The translations under genes were made by a program, and so were the position numbers. Below the pieces are notes generated by a model, which searched no databases, was not told where the DNA came from, and saw only the letters and a program-made list of their open reading frames with translations. From NCBI RefSeq assembly GCF_900101505.1, contig NZ_FMZI01000009.1:161902-225901 (forward strand): 64,000 bases of DNA. The letters are read 5' to 3'. This stretch comes from Antarctobacter albus. GTDB taxonomy: Bacteria; Pseudomonadota; Alphaproteobacteria; Rhodobacterales; Rhodobacteraceae. Of the stretch, positions 1 through 9,020 are shown piece by piece (within the stretch, counting starts at the first letter, position 1; each line of letters opens with the position of its first letter).

Positions 1-628
1 GTTCGTCAGCCTGGCGCAGGACCGTGCGCTGGTGGTGATCGTCTTTGCCGATGGTCACGTCGAGAACCGGGTTTTCACCCCGCCGCCGGGTCTGACCCCC
101 AGCGCGATGCGCGAGGCGGCGAATTTCACCAACGCCCTGGCCGAGGGCCGCACCCTGACCGAGTTGCGCAAGGCGATGCAGGCCGAGATTTCCAAGCGCC
201 GTCAGGAGATCGACGGCCTGGCCGCCGCGCTGATCGATGCGGGCATCGCCGTCTGGGATGGCAGCGGCGACAGCAGCGAACGGCTGATCGTGCGCGGACG
301 GGCGAATCTGCTCGAAGAGGATTCGGCCCAGGAGGAACTGGAACGCATCCGCAGCCTGTTCGACGACCTCGAACGCAAGCGCGACATCGCCGAGTTCCTC
401 GAACTGACCGACGAAGGCGAAGGGGTGCGCATTTTTATCGGCTCCGAGAACAAACTTTTCTCACTTTCGGGTTCCTCTCTGGTGGTCTCTCCATATATGA
501 ACGCGGACCGAAAGATCATTGGCGCGGTGGGCGTGATCGGCCCGACCCGGCTGAACTATGGCCGGATCGTTCCGATCGTGGATTACACGGCGCAGCTGGT
601 CGGGCGGATGATCGCCGACCGGAGTTAG
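1..628 (+). CDS. hrcA: Heat-inducible transcription repressor HrcA (C-terminal part)
   Basis: The reading frame is already open at base 2 and gives about 208 residues of an HrcA C-terminus; the winged-helix DNA-binding part lies before the window. HrcA represses groE/dnaK-type heat-shock operons by binding CIRCE operators. The visible part has the pattern of the HrcA effector domain: VIVFADGHVENRV, then a helical region, and a final segment with IGAVGVIGPTRLNYGRIVP, which matches the conserved HrcA ending. It is followed after 11 bases by grpE, the usual hrcA-grpE order, which supports the assignment. The stop is the TAG at 626-628. Confidence 0.93.
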   Translation, partial: FVSLAQDRALVVIVFADGHVENRVFTPPPGLTPSAMREAANFTNALAEGRTLTELRKAMQAEISKRRQEIDGLAAALIDAGIAVWDGSGDSSERLIVRGRANLLEEDSAQEELERIRSLFDDLERKRDIAEFLELTDEGEGVRIFIGSENKLFSLSGSSLVVSPYMNADRKIIGAVGVIGPTRLNYGRIVPIVDYTAQLVGRMIADRS

Positions 629-639
629 AGGTGGAAGGC

Positions 640-1200
640 ATGGCAGACCCGAAAAAGGATGATTTTCTCGACGATATCGACGCGGCCGAAGCCGAGGAGC
701 AGGCCGGGTTGAACGAGGAAATCGACGATATCGCGATGGAAATTGACGCACTGCGCGCCGAGCGGGACGACTACAAGGACAAGTTCATGCGGGCGCTGGC
801 GGATGCCGAAAACGCCCGCAAGCGCGCCGACAAGGACCGTCGCGAGGCGCAGGCCTATGGCGGCACTCGCATCGCGCGCGACCTGCTGCCGGTCTATGAC
901 AACCTCAACCGGGCGCTGACCGCGGCGCAGGAATCCGAAGGCGCCTCGACCGCGCTGGTAGAAGGCGTCGAACTGACGCTGAAAGAGCTGCTGAAGGTGT
1001 TCGAGCGTCATGGCGTGACCCGGATCACCCCCGAGGTCGGCGAGCGCTTCGACCCGCAACAGCACGAGGCCATGTTCGAGGCCCCGGTGCCGGGCACCAA
1101 GGCGGGCGAGATTATCCAGGTCTCTGCCGAGGGGTTCATGCTGTACGACCGGCTGTTGCGGCCCGCACAGGTCGGCGTCAGCTCGATGCCCGCGTCCTGA
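640..1200 (+). CDS. grpE: Nucleotide exchange factor GrpE (DnaK co-chaperone)
   Basis: A 186-residue GrpE, which releases ADP from DnaK in the cytoplasm. It has an acidic N-terminus, a long alpha-helical coiled-coil region (about residues 25-75, including DKFMRALADAENARKRADKD) and the C-terminal beta domain with the typical HGVTRITPEVGERFDPQQHEAM stretch. The ATG at 640 is preferred over the in-frame GTG at 631 because AGAGG lies at a proper distance before it. The gene is 11 bases behind hrcA and is probably co-transcribed with it. It converges with mutS; a short GC hairpin and an intergenic repeat fill the gap. Confidence 0.96.
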   Translation: MADPKKDDFLDDIDAAEAEEQAGLNEEIDDIAMEIDALRAERDDYKDKFMRALADAENARKRADKDRREAQAYGGTRIARDLLPVYDNLNRALTAAQESEGASTALVEGVELTLKELLKVFERHGVTRITPEVGERFDPQQHEAMFEAPVPGTKAGEIIQVSAEGFMLYDRLLRPAQVGVSSMPAS

Positions 1201-1210
1201 ACCGGTGAAT

Positions 1211-1226
1211 GGCGGGTTTTCCCGCC
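1211..1226 (+). terminator. Possible terminator hairpin after grpE
   Basis: A perfect 6-bp stem GGCGGG/CCCGCC with a TTTT loop lies 10 bases after the grpE stop. There is no clear T-tract behind it, so termination strength is uncertain. Confidence 0.4.
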
Positions 1227-1262
1227 CTGCGCATCAAGACCGCGTGGCGCCGGTGGCACGCG

Positions 1263-1310
1263 CTGGGGGGCCAGCCCCCCAGACCCCCCGGGGCTATTTC
1301 GACCAAGAAG
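1263..1310 (+). repeat. Dispersed intergenic hairpin element, copy 1
   Basis: An 8-bp perfect stem CTGGGGGG/CCCCCCAG with loop CCAG is followed by CCCCCCGGGGCTATTT and CCAAGAAGAAG. The same layout (GC hairpin, then a CCCCGAGGTATTTT-like box, then CCAAAGAAG) recurs at 27430, 36142 and 43611. This copy sits between the converging grpE and mutS genes and may also end transcription. Confidence 0.6.
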
Positions 1311-1333
1311 AAGCGCAGCCGCCGGACAGGGTG

Positions 1334-4003
1334 TCAGCCTTTGTCCAGCAGTGCCTTGAGATCATAAAGCGCATCCAGGGCCTGGCGTGGGCTCAGGTCG
1401 TCCAGCGTCATGTCGCGCAGCTGTTCCTCGATCTTTGACGTTTGCCGTGACACCGGCGGTTCCGATGCGCGGGCGGCGGCAGAGAAGAGCGGCAGGTCGT
1501 CGATCAGCGCCTTGGGCGAGGCGCGTTCCCGTTCGCCCTTTTCCAGCGCCTCGAGAACGTCGCGGGCGCGGGTGATGACCGCGGCAGGCAGGCCGGCCAG
1601 TTGAGCGACCTGCACGCCGTAAGAGCGGTCGGCAGCGCCTTCATGGACCTCGTGCAGGAAGATCACCTCGCCGTCCCATTCCTTGACCGCCACGGTGGCG
1701 TTCCGGACCCCGTCCAGCTTTCCCGCCAGTGCGGTAAGTTCATGATAATGCGTGGCAAACAGGCCACGGACGCGGTTGACCGCCTGCAGGTGTTCCAGCG
1801 TCGCCCAGGCGATCGACAAGCCGTCGTAGGTGGCGGTGCCACGACCGATCTCGTCGAGGATCACCAGCGCGCAGTCATCGGCCTGATTCAGGATCGTGGC
1901 CGTTTCGACCATTTCGACCATGAAGGTTGATCGTCCGCGCGCCAGGTCGTCGCTGGCGCCAACGCGGCTGAAGATCTGGCTGACCAGCCCGACGTGCGCC
2001 GATTGCGCCGGGACGTAAGAGCCGATCTGGGCCAGGAGGGCGATCAATGCGTTCTGCCGCAGGTAGGTCGATTTACCGGCCATGTTCGGCCCGGTCAGCA
2101 GGGTGACGGCCGCCCCCTGCCCGTCCGCGCTGAGATTGCAGTCATTGGCGATGAAGGGTTCGCCGGCCACGGCCAGCGCTGCCTCGACCACCGGGTGCCG
2201 TCCGCCTTCGATGGCAAAGGCGCGGCTGTCATCGACCCTTGGCAGGCACCAGTCCCGCTGCCGGGCCAGCTCCGCCAGGGCCAGCGCCAGGTCGATCTCG
2301 GCCAGGGCCAGCGCCAGGTCGGACAGCGCGGGCGCCTGGTCCATGATCTCGGCCCGCAGGTCCTCGTAGATGCGGCGCTCGATCTCCAGCGCCTCGTTGC
2401 CGGCGTTCAGGATGCGGCGTTCGAGTTCCGACAGTTCGACGGTGGTGAACCGGACCTGGTTCGCCGTGGTCTGGCGGTGGATGAAACGCTCTGACAGGGC
2501 GAACATCTTGTCCGCATGTACCGCCGTCGTCTCGATGAAATACCCCAGCACGTTGTTGTGCTTGATCTTGAGCGAGGTGACGCCGGTTTCCTGCGCGTAT
2601 TCCCCCTGCATCCGGGCAATGACGCCCCTGCCCTCGTCGCGCAGCGTGCGCGCCTCGTCCAGCGCGGCGTCGAACCCCGGCGCGACAAAGCCGCCGTCGC
2701 TGACGCGCAGGCCCGGTTCTGCCACCAGCGCCTCGTCCAGCCTGTCCAGAAGCGCCTCCTGCCCGGTCAGCGCAGCGCTGGACCGGGCCACCAGGTCCGG
2801 CAAGTCGACACCCGACAGCCGGTCCGCGATCTGCCCGGCTTGCGCCAGCGCGGTGCGCACCGCTGCCAGGTCACGCGGGCCGCCCCGGTCCAGCCCCAGC
2901 CGCGACAGCGCCCGGTCGACGTCAGGCACCTCTTTCAAGGCGCCGCGCAGCATGTCGGCCATCGGTCCCTCGACGCCCCAGCGCACCGCCTCCAGCCGCT
3001 CGTGGATGACTGCCAGATCGCGTGAGGGCGAGGCGACGCGCCGTTCCAGAAGGCGCGCACCGGCGGAGGTCACGGTCATGTCGATCACCGACAGGAGAGA
3101 GCCCTTGCGCCCGCCCTGCAGGCTTTCGGTCAGTTCCAGGTTGCGCCGGGTGGCCGCGTCGATCTGCAGGATGCGGCTGACCTGCTCCTGCCGGGGCGGT
3201 CGCAGCAGCGGCAGGCGGCCTTTCTGGGTGATGTCCAGGTAATCGACAAGCGCGCCCATCGCGGACAGTTCGGCCCGGTCGAAGCTGCCGAAGCCGGTCA
3301 GCGTCTGCACCTTGAACAGCTTGCACAGCCGCCCTTCGGCGGCGCCGGATTCGAAGCTTGCGGCGCCCAGCACCGTGGGGTCGATCCCGAGGTCGCCCAG
3401 CACCTCGCGCAGGGTGTCCCCTGTCGCGTCGGAACACAGCAGTTCCGAGGGGGCCAGCCGGGCCAGTTCGGCGCCGATGCGCGCCCGGCCCAGGGGCATC
3501 ACGTGAAACGCGCCGGTCGAGATATCCGCCCAGGCCAGCGCCCATTCCCCGCGCACGTGGCCAAGAGCGGCCAGGAAATTGTGCCGCCGTGCCTCCAGCA
3601 GCGAATCTTCGATCAACGTGCCCGGCGTGACCAGCCGCACCACGTCGCGTTTGACCACGGATTTCGAGCCGCGTTTCTTGGCCTCTTCGGGGGTTTCCAT
3701 CTGTTCGCCCACGGCGACGCGGAATCCCTTGCGGATCAGGGTCAGCAGATAGCCTTCGGCGGCATGCACCGGAACGCCGCACATCGGGATGTCGTCCCCG
3801 GCGTGTTTGCCGCGTTTGGTCAGCGCGATGTCCAGCGCCGCGCTGGCCGCCACCGCGTCGTCGAAGAACAGTTCGTAGAAATCCCCCATGCGGTAGAACA
3901 GCAGCGCATCGGGATGGTTTGCCTTGATCTCGAGGTACTGCGCCATCATCGGCGTGACAGCGGTATCCCGTGGTGTACTCTTTCCCGCGTTGTTAGCGCT
4001 CAC
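1334..4003 (-). CDS. mutS: DNA mismatch repair protein MutS
   Basis: A full-length 889-residue MutS, the ATPase that recognises mismatches. Domain I contains the Phe-X-Glu mismatch-reading motif ([11 protein letters not shown], near residue 45). The C-terminal ATPase has the Walker [16 protein letters not shown], the signature around GRSTFMVEM, Walker [17 protein letters not shown], and the final FATHYHEL. The start is GTG, preceded by GGGGGAAG at good spacing. It is divergent from maeB, with 83 bases between the two starts. The C-terminus ends [14 protein letters not shown], a typical end for alphaproteobacterial MutS. No LexA-type GTTC-N7-GTTC site was seen upstream. Confidence 0.97.
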   Translation of the reverse strand: MSANNAGKSTPRDTAVTPMMAQYLEIKANHPDALLFYRMGDFYELFFDDAVAASAALDIALTKRGKHAGDDIPMCGVPVHAAEGYLLTLIRKGFRVAVGEQMETPEEAKKRGSKSVVKRDVVRLVTPGTLIEDSLLEARRHNFLAALGHVRGEWALAWADISTGAFHVMPLGRARIGAELARLAPSELLCSDATGDTLREVLGDLGIDPTVLGAASFESGAAEGRLCKLFKVQTLTGFGSFDRAELSAMGALVDYLDITQKGRLPLLRPPRQEQVSRILQIDAATRRNLELTESLQGGRKGSLLSVIDMTVTSAGARLLERRVASPSRDLAVIHERLEAVRWGVEGPMADMLRGALKEVPDVDRALSRLGLDRGGPRDLAAVRTALAQAGQIADRLSGVDLPDLVARSSAALTGQEALLDRLDEALVAEPGLRVSDGGFVAPGFDAALDEARTLRDEGRGVIARMQGEYAQETGVTSLKIKHNNVLGYFIETTAVHADKMFALSERFIHRQTTANQVRFTTVELSELERRILNAGNEALEIERRIYEDLRAEIMDQAPALSDLALALAEIDLALALAELARQRDWCLPRVDDSRAFAIEGGRHPVVEAALAVAGEPFIANDCNLSADGQGAAVTLLTGPNMAGKSTYLRQNALIALLAQIGSYVPAQSAHVGLVSQIFSRVGASDDLARGRSTFMVEMVETATILNQADDCALVILDEIGRGTATYDGLSIAWATLEHLQAVNRVRGLFATHYHELTALAGKLDGVRNATVAVKEWDGEVIFLHEVHEGAADRSYGVQVAQLAGLPAAVITRARDVLEALEKGERERASPKALIDDLPLFSAAARASEPPVSRQTSKIEEQLRDMTLDDLSPRQALDALYDLKALLDKG

Positions 4004-4086
4004 GTAGCTTCCCCCCGGCGATTTCGCGTGACATTAAGACGGGTAAAGAGCGGGGAAAACCGCAAATTCTGCCGGATGGAGGGGAC

Positions 4087-6342
4087 ATGTCCAAAGCCAG
4101 ATTCACCCGCGAAGAGGCCCTTGCCTTTCACCTCGAACCGACGCCCGGCAAATGGGAGGTGCAGGCCACCGTCCCGATGACCACGCAGCGTGATCTCAGC
4201 CTGGCCTATTCGCCCGGTGTGGCCGTGCCTTGCGAGGATATCGCCGCGAACCCGGAACTGGCCTACGACTATACCAACAAGGGCAACCTCGTCGCCGTGA
4301 TCTCGAACGGGACGGCGGTCCTGGGTCTGGGAAACCTTGGCGCCCTGGGGTCGAAGCCGGTGATGGAAGGCAAATCGGTGCTGTTCAAGCGCTTTGCCGA
4401 CGTGAACAGCATCGACATCGAGCTGGACACCGAGGATCCGGACGAATTCTGCAAGGCGGTCAAGCTGATGGGGCCGACGTTCGGCGGCATCAACCTTGAG
4501 GACATCAAGGCGCCGGAATGTTTCATCATCGAGCAGCGGCTCAAGGAAGAGATGGACATTCCCGTCTTTCACGACGACCAGCACGGCACGGCGGTGATCT
4601 GCGCGGCGGGTCTGATCAATGCTCTGCACCTGTCGGGGAAAAAGATCGAGGATTGCCGAATTGTCCTGAACGGTGCCGGGGCGGCGGGGATTGCCTGCCT
4701 CGAGTTGATCAAGTCGATGGGCGCGCGGCACGAAAACTGCATCATGTGCGACACCAAGGGCGTGATCTACCAGGGCCGCACCGAGGGCATGAACCAGTGG
4801 AAATCCGCGCATGCTGTCGTGACCGAGGCGCGCTCGCTGGAGGATGCCATGAAAGGCGCCGATGTCTTCCTGGGCGTGTCGGCCAAGGGGGCGGTCACTC
4901 AGGACATGGTCGCCAGCATGGCCGACAACCCGGTGATCTTTGCCATGGCGAACCCCGACCCCGAAATCACGCCGGAGGACGCGCATGAGGTGCGGGTGGA
5001 TGCCATCGTTGCCACCGGGCGCAGCGACTACCCCAACCAGGTCAACAACGTGCTGGGCTTTCCCTATCTCTTCCGGGGCGCGCTGGACATCCACGCCCGC
5101 GCCATCAACGACGAGATGAAGATCGCCTGCGCGCAGGCCCTGGCCGAACTGGCGCGCGAGGACGTGCCCGACGAGGTGGCGCTGGCCTATGGCAAGACGC
5201 TGACCTTTGGCCGCGACTACATCATTCCCACGCCCTTCGACCCCCGCCTGATCCACCGGATTCCGCCTGCCGTGGCCAAGGCGGGCATGGACACGGGCGC
5301 GGCGCGGCGGCCCATCGTCGACATGGAAGCCTATGAGCACATGCTGCAGACGCGCATGGACCCGACCGCCTCGATCCTGCGGTCGATCAACGCGCGGGCG
5401 CGGTCGGCGCAGGCGCGGATGATCTTTGCCGAGGGCGACGATCCGCGCGTGCTGCGCGCGGCGGTGATGTACCAGCGGTCCGGCCTGGGCAAGGCGCTGG
5501 TTGTCGGGCGCGACGCGGACGTGAAACAGAAACTCGAAGAGGCGGGCCTGCACGACGCGGTGCGCGAGCTGGAGGTGGTGAACGCCGCCAACACGCGCCA
5601 CCTGGAGACCTACAAGACCTTTCTTTACGAGCGCCTGCAGCGGCGCGGCATGGACCGGCAGGACATCCACCGGCTTGCGGCGCGCGACCGGCATGTCTTT
5701 GCCTCGTTGATGCTGGCGCACGGGCATGGCGATGGGCTGGTCACCGGGGCAACGCGGAAATCGGCGCATGTGATGCAGCTGATCAACCATGTGTTCGACG
5801 CCGATGCGGCGCATGGGGCAGCGGGTGTCACCGCTCTCTTGCACAAGGGGCGGATCGTGATGATTGCCGATACCCTGGTGCATGAATGGCCCAACGAGGA
5901 AGACCTGGCCACCATCGCCGAACGCGCGGCGGGCGTGGCGCGGCACCTGGGGCTGGAACCGCGTGTGGCCTTTGTCAGCTTTTCGACCTTCGGTTACCCG
6001 GTGTCGGAACGGGCCGAAAAGATGCACCTGGCGCCGCGCGTGCTGGACCGGCGCGGGGTCAGTTTCGAATACGAAGGCGAGATGACCGTGGACGTGGCGC
6101 TGAACGTCAAGGCGCAGGAGCATTACCCGTTCCAGCGCCTGACCGGCCCGGCCAACATCCTGGTGGTGCCGGCGCGGCACTCGGCCTCGATCTCGGTCAA
6201 GCTGATGCAGGAGATGGCGGGGGCGACGGTGATCGGGCCGATCCTGGCCGGTGTCGACAAGTCGATCCAGATCTGTTCGACCTCGATGACCGCGAATGAC
6301 ATCCTGAACATGGCGGTGCTCGCCGCCGCCAAGATCAGCTAG
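4087..6342 (+). CDS. maeB: NADP-dependent malic enzyme with C-terminal phosphotransacetylase-like domain
   Basis: A 751-residue MaeB-type enzyme that decarboxylates malate to pyruvate, linking the TCA cycle to gluconeogenic and acetyl-CoA metabolism. Residues 1-430 form the malic enzyme part: SLAYSPGVAVPCEDI, then FHDDQHGTAVI, the Rossmann motif NGAGAAGIACLEL and FAMANPDPEI. Residues 440-750 are the phosphotransacetylase-like domain typical of the large bacterial MaeB enzymes, which in known members is regulatory and not catalytic. The ATG follows GGAGGGG. It is a single gene, divergent from mutS and followed after 50 bases by a sugar kinase. NADP rather than NAD use is inferred from the family. 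Confidence 0.95.
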   Translation: MSKARFTREEALAFHLEPTPGKWEVQATVPMTTQRDLSLAYSPGVAVPCEDIAANPELAYDYTNKGNLVAVISNGTAVLGLGNLGALGSKPVMEGKSVLFKRFADVNSIDIELDTEDPDEFCKAVKLMGPTFGGINLEDIKAPECFIIEQRLKEEMDIPVFHDDQHGTAVICAAGLINALHLSGKKIEDCRIVLNGAGAAGIACLELIKSMGARHENCIMCDTKGVIYQGRTEGMNQWKSAHAVVTEARSLEDAMKGADVFLGVSAKGAVTQDMVASMADNPVIFAMANPDPEITPEDAHEVRVDAIVATGRSDYPNQVNNVLGFPYLFRGALDIHARAINDEMKIACAQALAELAREDVPDEVALAYGKTLTFGRDYIIPTPFDPRLIHRIPPAVAKAGMDTGAARRPIVDMEAYEHMLQTRMDPTASILRSINARARSAQARMIFAEGDDPRVLRAAVMYQRSGLGKALVVGRDADVKQKLEEAGLHDAVRELEVVNAANTRHLETYKTFLYERLQRRGMDRQDIHRLAARDRHVFASLMLAHGHGDGLVTGATRKSAHVMQLINHVFDADAAHGAAGVTALLHKGRIVMIADTLVHEWPNEEDLATIAERAAGVARHLGLEPRVAFVSFSTFGYPVSERAEKMHLAPRVLDRRGVSFEYEGEMTVDVALNVKAQEHYPFQRLTGPANILVVPARHSASISVKLMQEMAGATVIGPILAGVDKSIQICSTSMTANDILNMAVLAAAKIS

Positions 6343-6392
6343 ACAGGGCAGGGGGCGGTCGCCCGGCAAGAGACCGGCATGGGAGGTGCCTG

Positions 6393-7265
6393 ATGACGAT
6401 CTTCAATCTCGGCTCTATCAACGCGGACCTGTTCTATCACGTCCCGCACCTGCCCGCTCCGGGCGAAACCCTGGCCGCGCGGTCCTTTACCCGGGGGCTG
6501 GGCGGCAAGGGCGCCAACATGTCGGTGGCCGCCGCCCGCGCGGCGGCGCGCTGCGTACACATCGGCGCGGTGGGGGCGGATGGCGCCTGGGCAGTTGACC
6601 GGCTGATGGAATATGGGGTGTATACACAGTTTATTTCGACTGTATCCGAGGACACGGGAAACGCCCTGATCGCCGTCGATGACGCCGGAGAGAACACGAT
6701 CATCCTGTATCCCGGCGCCAACCATGCCATTTCGACCGATCACCTGGCAGAGGCACTGGACGGGGCAGGGGCCTCTGACATCTTCCTGACCCAGAACGAG
6801 ACCAACGCCCAGCGCGCGGCGGCGGAGCTGGCCTCTGCCAAGGGGATGCGGGTGGCCTATGCGGCCGCGCCCTTTGACGCCAAGGCGGTGCAGGCGGTTC
6901 TGCCGCTTCTGGACCTTCTGTTCCTGAACGCGGTCGAGGCGCGGCAGTTGCAAGAGGCGACCGGCCTGGCGCCCGAGGCGTTGCCGGTGCGCGACGTCAT
7001 CGTGACATTGGGCGGGGACGGCGCGTGCTGGCACAACACCGACACCGGGGAAACGCGCGAATTCCCGGCGGTGCCGGTCACGCCGGTGGACACGACCGGG
7101 GCAGGGGACACCTTTACCGGCTATGTCCTTGCCGGGCTGGACCGGGGCCTGCCGATGGAACAGGCCATCGGTCAGGCGATGATCGCCGGGGCGATCATGG
7201 TCACGCGCGAAGGCACGGCGGACGTGATCCCCGACCTCCGCGACGTTCAGGACTTCGGCGGTTAA
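6393..7265 (+). CDS. PfkB-family carbohydrate kinase (ribokinase-like)
   Basis: A 290-residue sugar kinase of the PfkB/ribokinase fold. The N-terminal ribokinase signature is visible (GSINADLFYHV, then GLGGKGANMSVAAARA) and the C-terminal signature DTTGAGDTFTGYVLA contains the catalytic Asp of the GAGD motif. The length and the GGKGAN motif fit ribokinase, which makes ribose 5-phosphate, but no ribose transporter lies beside it, so the substrate is not certain. RBS GGGAGG precedes the ATG. The stop codon overlaps the stop of the converging RTX gene by three bases, so no room is left for a terminator between them. Confidence 0.85.
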   Translation: MTIFNLGSINADLFYHVPHLPAPGETLAARSFTRGLGGKGANMSVAAARAAARCVHIGAVGADGAWAVDRLMEYGVYTQFISTVSEDTGNALIAVDDAGENTIILYPGANHAISTDHLAEALDGAGASDIFLTQNETNAQRAAAELASAKGMRVAYAAAPFDAKAVQAVLPLLDLLFLNAVEARQLQEATGLAPEALPVRDVIVTLGGDGACWHNTDTGETREFPAVPVTPVDTTGAGDTFTGYVLAGLDRGLPMEQAIGQAMIAGAIMVTREGTADVIPDLRDVQDFGG

Positions 7266-8902
7266 AGCGCAAAGTCATCTTCTGTCAGCCCGGTCACACC
7301 GGCGACACGGATCTCGGCCTCGGCGGCCAGGTCGGCGTCGGTGTTGAACTGCACGATGCTGGATCCGGCGGCCGTCTCGATCACCCGGATCTGGTTGGCG
7401 CCAGTAAACGGCCCGGTGCCGACAAAGGTGAAGACACCGGGGATCATCGAGACCACGTTGATGATGTCGATCCCCTGTTCGAAATCCAGGATCTGGTCAC
7501 GCTGGGCACCCAGACCGGCCTGGGCGGTGGTGCGGAACAGGAAGACATCCGCATCCTGTCCCCCGGTCAGGAAGTCGAGGCCAAGCCCGCCGGCCAGCTC
7601 ATCCTCGCCATCGCGGCCGCGCAGGACGTCGGTGCCATCGCTGCCTTCCAGCACATCGTTGCCCGACCCGCCGTCCAGCGTGTCGTTGCCCTCGCCGCCG
7701 TCCAGTTCGTCGGCACCATCGCGACCGTTCAGCAGGTCGTTGCCGTTCTGGCCCCGCAGGGTGTCATTGCCCGCCTGGCCGCGCAGGATGTCGTTGTCAT
7801 CGCCGCCTTCCAGGACGTCGTCGTCGCTGCCCCCGTCCAGCGTGTCGTCCCCGATGCCGCCATACAGGCTGTCGCTGCCCGCCTGACCGACCAGAACGTC
7901 GTTGCCATCATCCCCCGAGATCAGGTCGTCGCCCGCGTTGCCGTTGAGGGTGTCATTGTCGCTCTGTCCACGGAGGTCGTCGTCTCCGTCGCCGCCAAAG
8001 GCGATGTCGTCGCCCGATCCCGCGCTCAACGTGTCGTTGCCGCCGCGCCCGATCAGCAGGTCGTCGTCGTTGCCGCCCGACAGGAAATCGGGAAAGTTGC
8101 CGCCCTTGAGCGTGTCGTTCCCGTTGCCGCCGCTGACCGTTCCGGAAAAGTTCGCCTGGACAACCTGACCTGTGCCCATGCCGTCATAAAGATCGAAACC
8201 GTCGCCAAGGTTGACGGTGCCGGTGATCGTCCCGGTGTTGATCATGCGGTCGTTTTCATTGCTGAACTCGATCTGGGCCGACATGCCGTTCTTGCCGATG
8301 ATCGTTCCGTGGTTGACGAAGACCCCCGGAAGGAAGGCGCTGCTGGTGGTGGCAAAGATGATGCGGTCCACCGCGAGTGTGCCCAGGTTGGTCAGGCGAC
8401 CGCCGGAATCGGACGACAGGTCCAGTATAGAACCGCGCATCTCTCCGTAGTTCACGATGATCGCGTTCGACAGGTTGCCGCCGCCGGGCAGCAGATCGCC
8501 CAGTCGCGTTGCGCTCATCAATCCGTGATTCACCACCTGCAGGTCCACCGAGGATCGCGCGCCGGAGGGGTCGATCACGTCATCGGCGGCGATCACGCTG
8601 CCGTAGTTGTAGATGTGCAGCCGCGCCCCCGGCTCTGACGAGGGCGTATCCAGGACAAAGGCGCTGTCGATACCGGCCTGGATGGTGCCGTTGTTGACGA
8701 TCTCGGCGTAAGCCGTGTTGATCTGGACCGTCCCGAAAAGATCGCCGTTGTTGAAAAGCCGCGTCTGGGTCGACGAACCATCGGCCATTTGCACCGCGAC
8801 GGCGCTGGGTGTGACCTGTACACCTTCGAGAATTGTCAGTGTGTCGCCATTGGTGGCGGTCACGGTCGCGCTGGTATCGGTCGTCTGGAAAATCTGGGCC
8901 AT
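7262..8902 (-). CDS. RTX calcium-binding protein (hemolysin-type repeats), paralog A
   Basis: A 546-residue RTX protein with no cleavable signal peptide, as expected for type I secretion. The N-terminal half carries several degenerate repeats of the type VNHGTIIG, INTGTITG and VNNGTIQAG, which suggest a beta-solenoid. The middle has about 20 glycine/aspartate nonapeptides (GGxGxDxLx, for example GGEGNDTLDGGSGNDVL) that bind calcium. The end resembles serralysin-type C-termini (RDQILDFEQGID) and finishes EIRVAGVTGLTEDDFAL. The ATG at 8902 is preceded by AGGACAGGAT; an open frame continues upstream but has no better site. It lies downstream of its paralog on the same strand. The biological role is unknown. 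Confidence 0.85.
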   Translation of the reverse strand: MAQIFQTTDTSATVTATNGDTLTILEGVQVTPSAVAVQMADGSSTQTRLFNNGDLFGTVQINTAYAEIVNNGTIQAGIDSAFVLDTPSSEPGARLHIYNYGSVIAADDVIDPSGARSSVDLQVVNHGLMSATRLGDLLPGGGNLSNAIIVNYGEMRGSILDLSSDSGGRLTNLGTLAVDRIIFATTSSAFLPGVFVNHGTIIGKNGMSAQIEFSNENDRMINTGTITGTVNLGDGFDLYDGMGTGQVVQANFSGTVSGGNGNDTLKGGNFPDFLSGGNDDDLLIGRGGNDTLSAGSGDDIAFGGDGDDDLRGQSDNDTLNGNAGDDLISGDDGNDVLVGQAGSDSLYGGIGDDTLDGGSDDDVLEGGDDNDILRGQAGNDTLRGQNGNDLLNGRDGADELDGGEGNDTLDGGSGNDVLEGSDGTDVLRGRDGEDELAGGLGLDFLTGGQDADVFLFRTTAQAGLGAQRDQILDFEQGIDIINVVSMIPGVFTFVGTGPFTGANQIRVIETAAGSSIVQFNTDADLAAEAEIRVAGVTGLTEDDFAL

Positions 8903-8982
8903 GAAATCCTGTCCTGTCGCGTCAATGCTTGTGTCTACAACCAGACTGTCTAGCGCATGGCCCGAAATCTTCAATGATACCA

Positions 8983-9003
8983 AGGGGGCGTACAGCGCCC
9001 CCT
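8983..9003 (-). terminator. GC-rich hairpin between the two RTX genes
   Basis: A perfect 8-bp stem AGGGGGCG/CGCCCCCT with a 5-base loop lies 18 bases past the stop of the upstream RTX gene. Only a weak TTGG follows in the minus direction, so it could end or attenuate transcription between the paralogs, giving them separate levels. Confidence 0.4.
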
Positions 9004-9020
9004 GGCTCGTGTGCCCAATG

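Noticed and set aside
4000..6369. A 789-codon open frame opposite maeB
   Set aside because: It mirrors maeB on the other strand, has the His/Arg/Gly-rich composition of high-GC antisense frames and no domain pattern.
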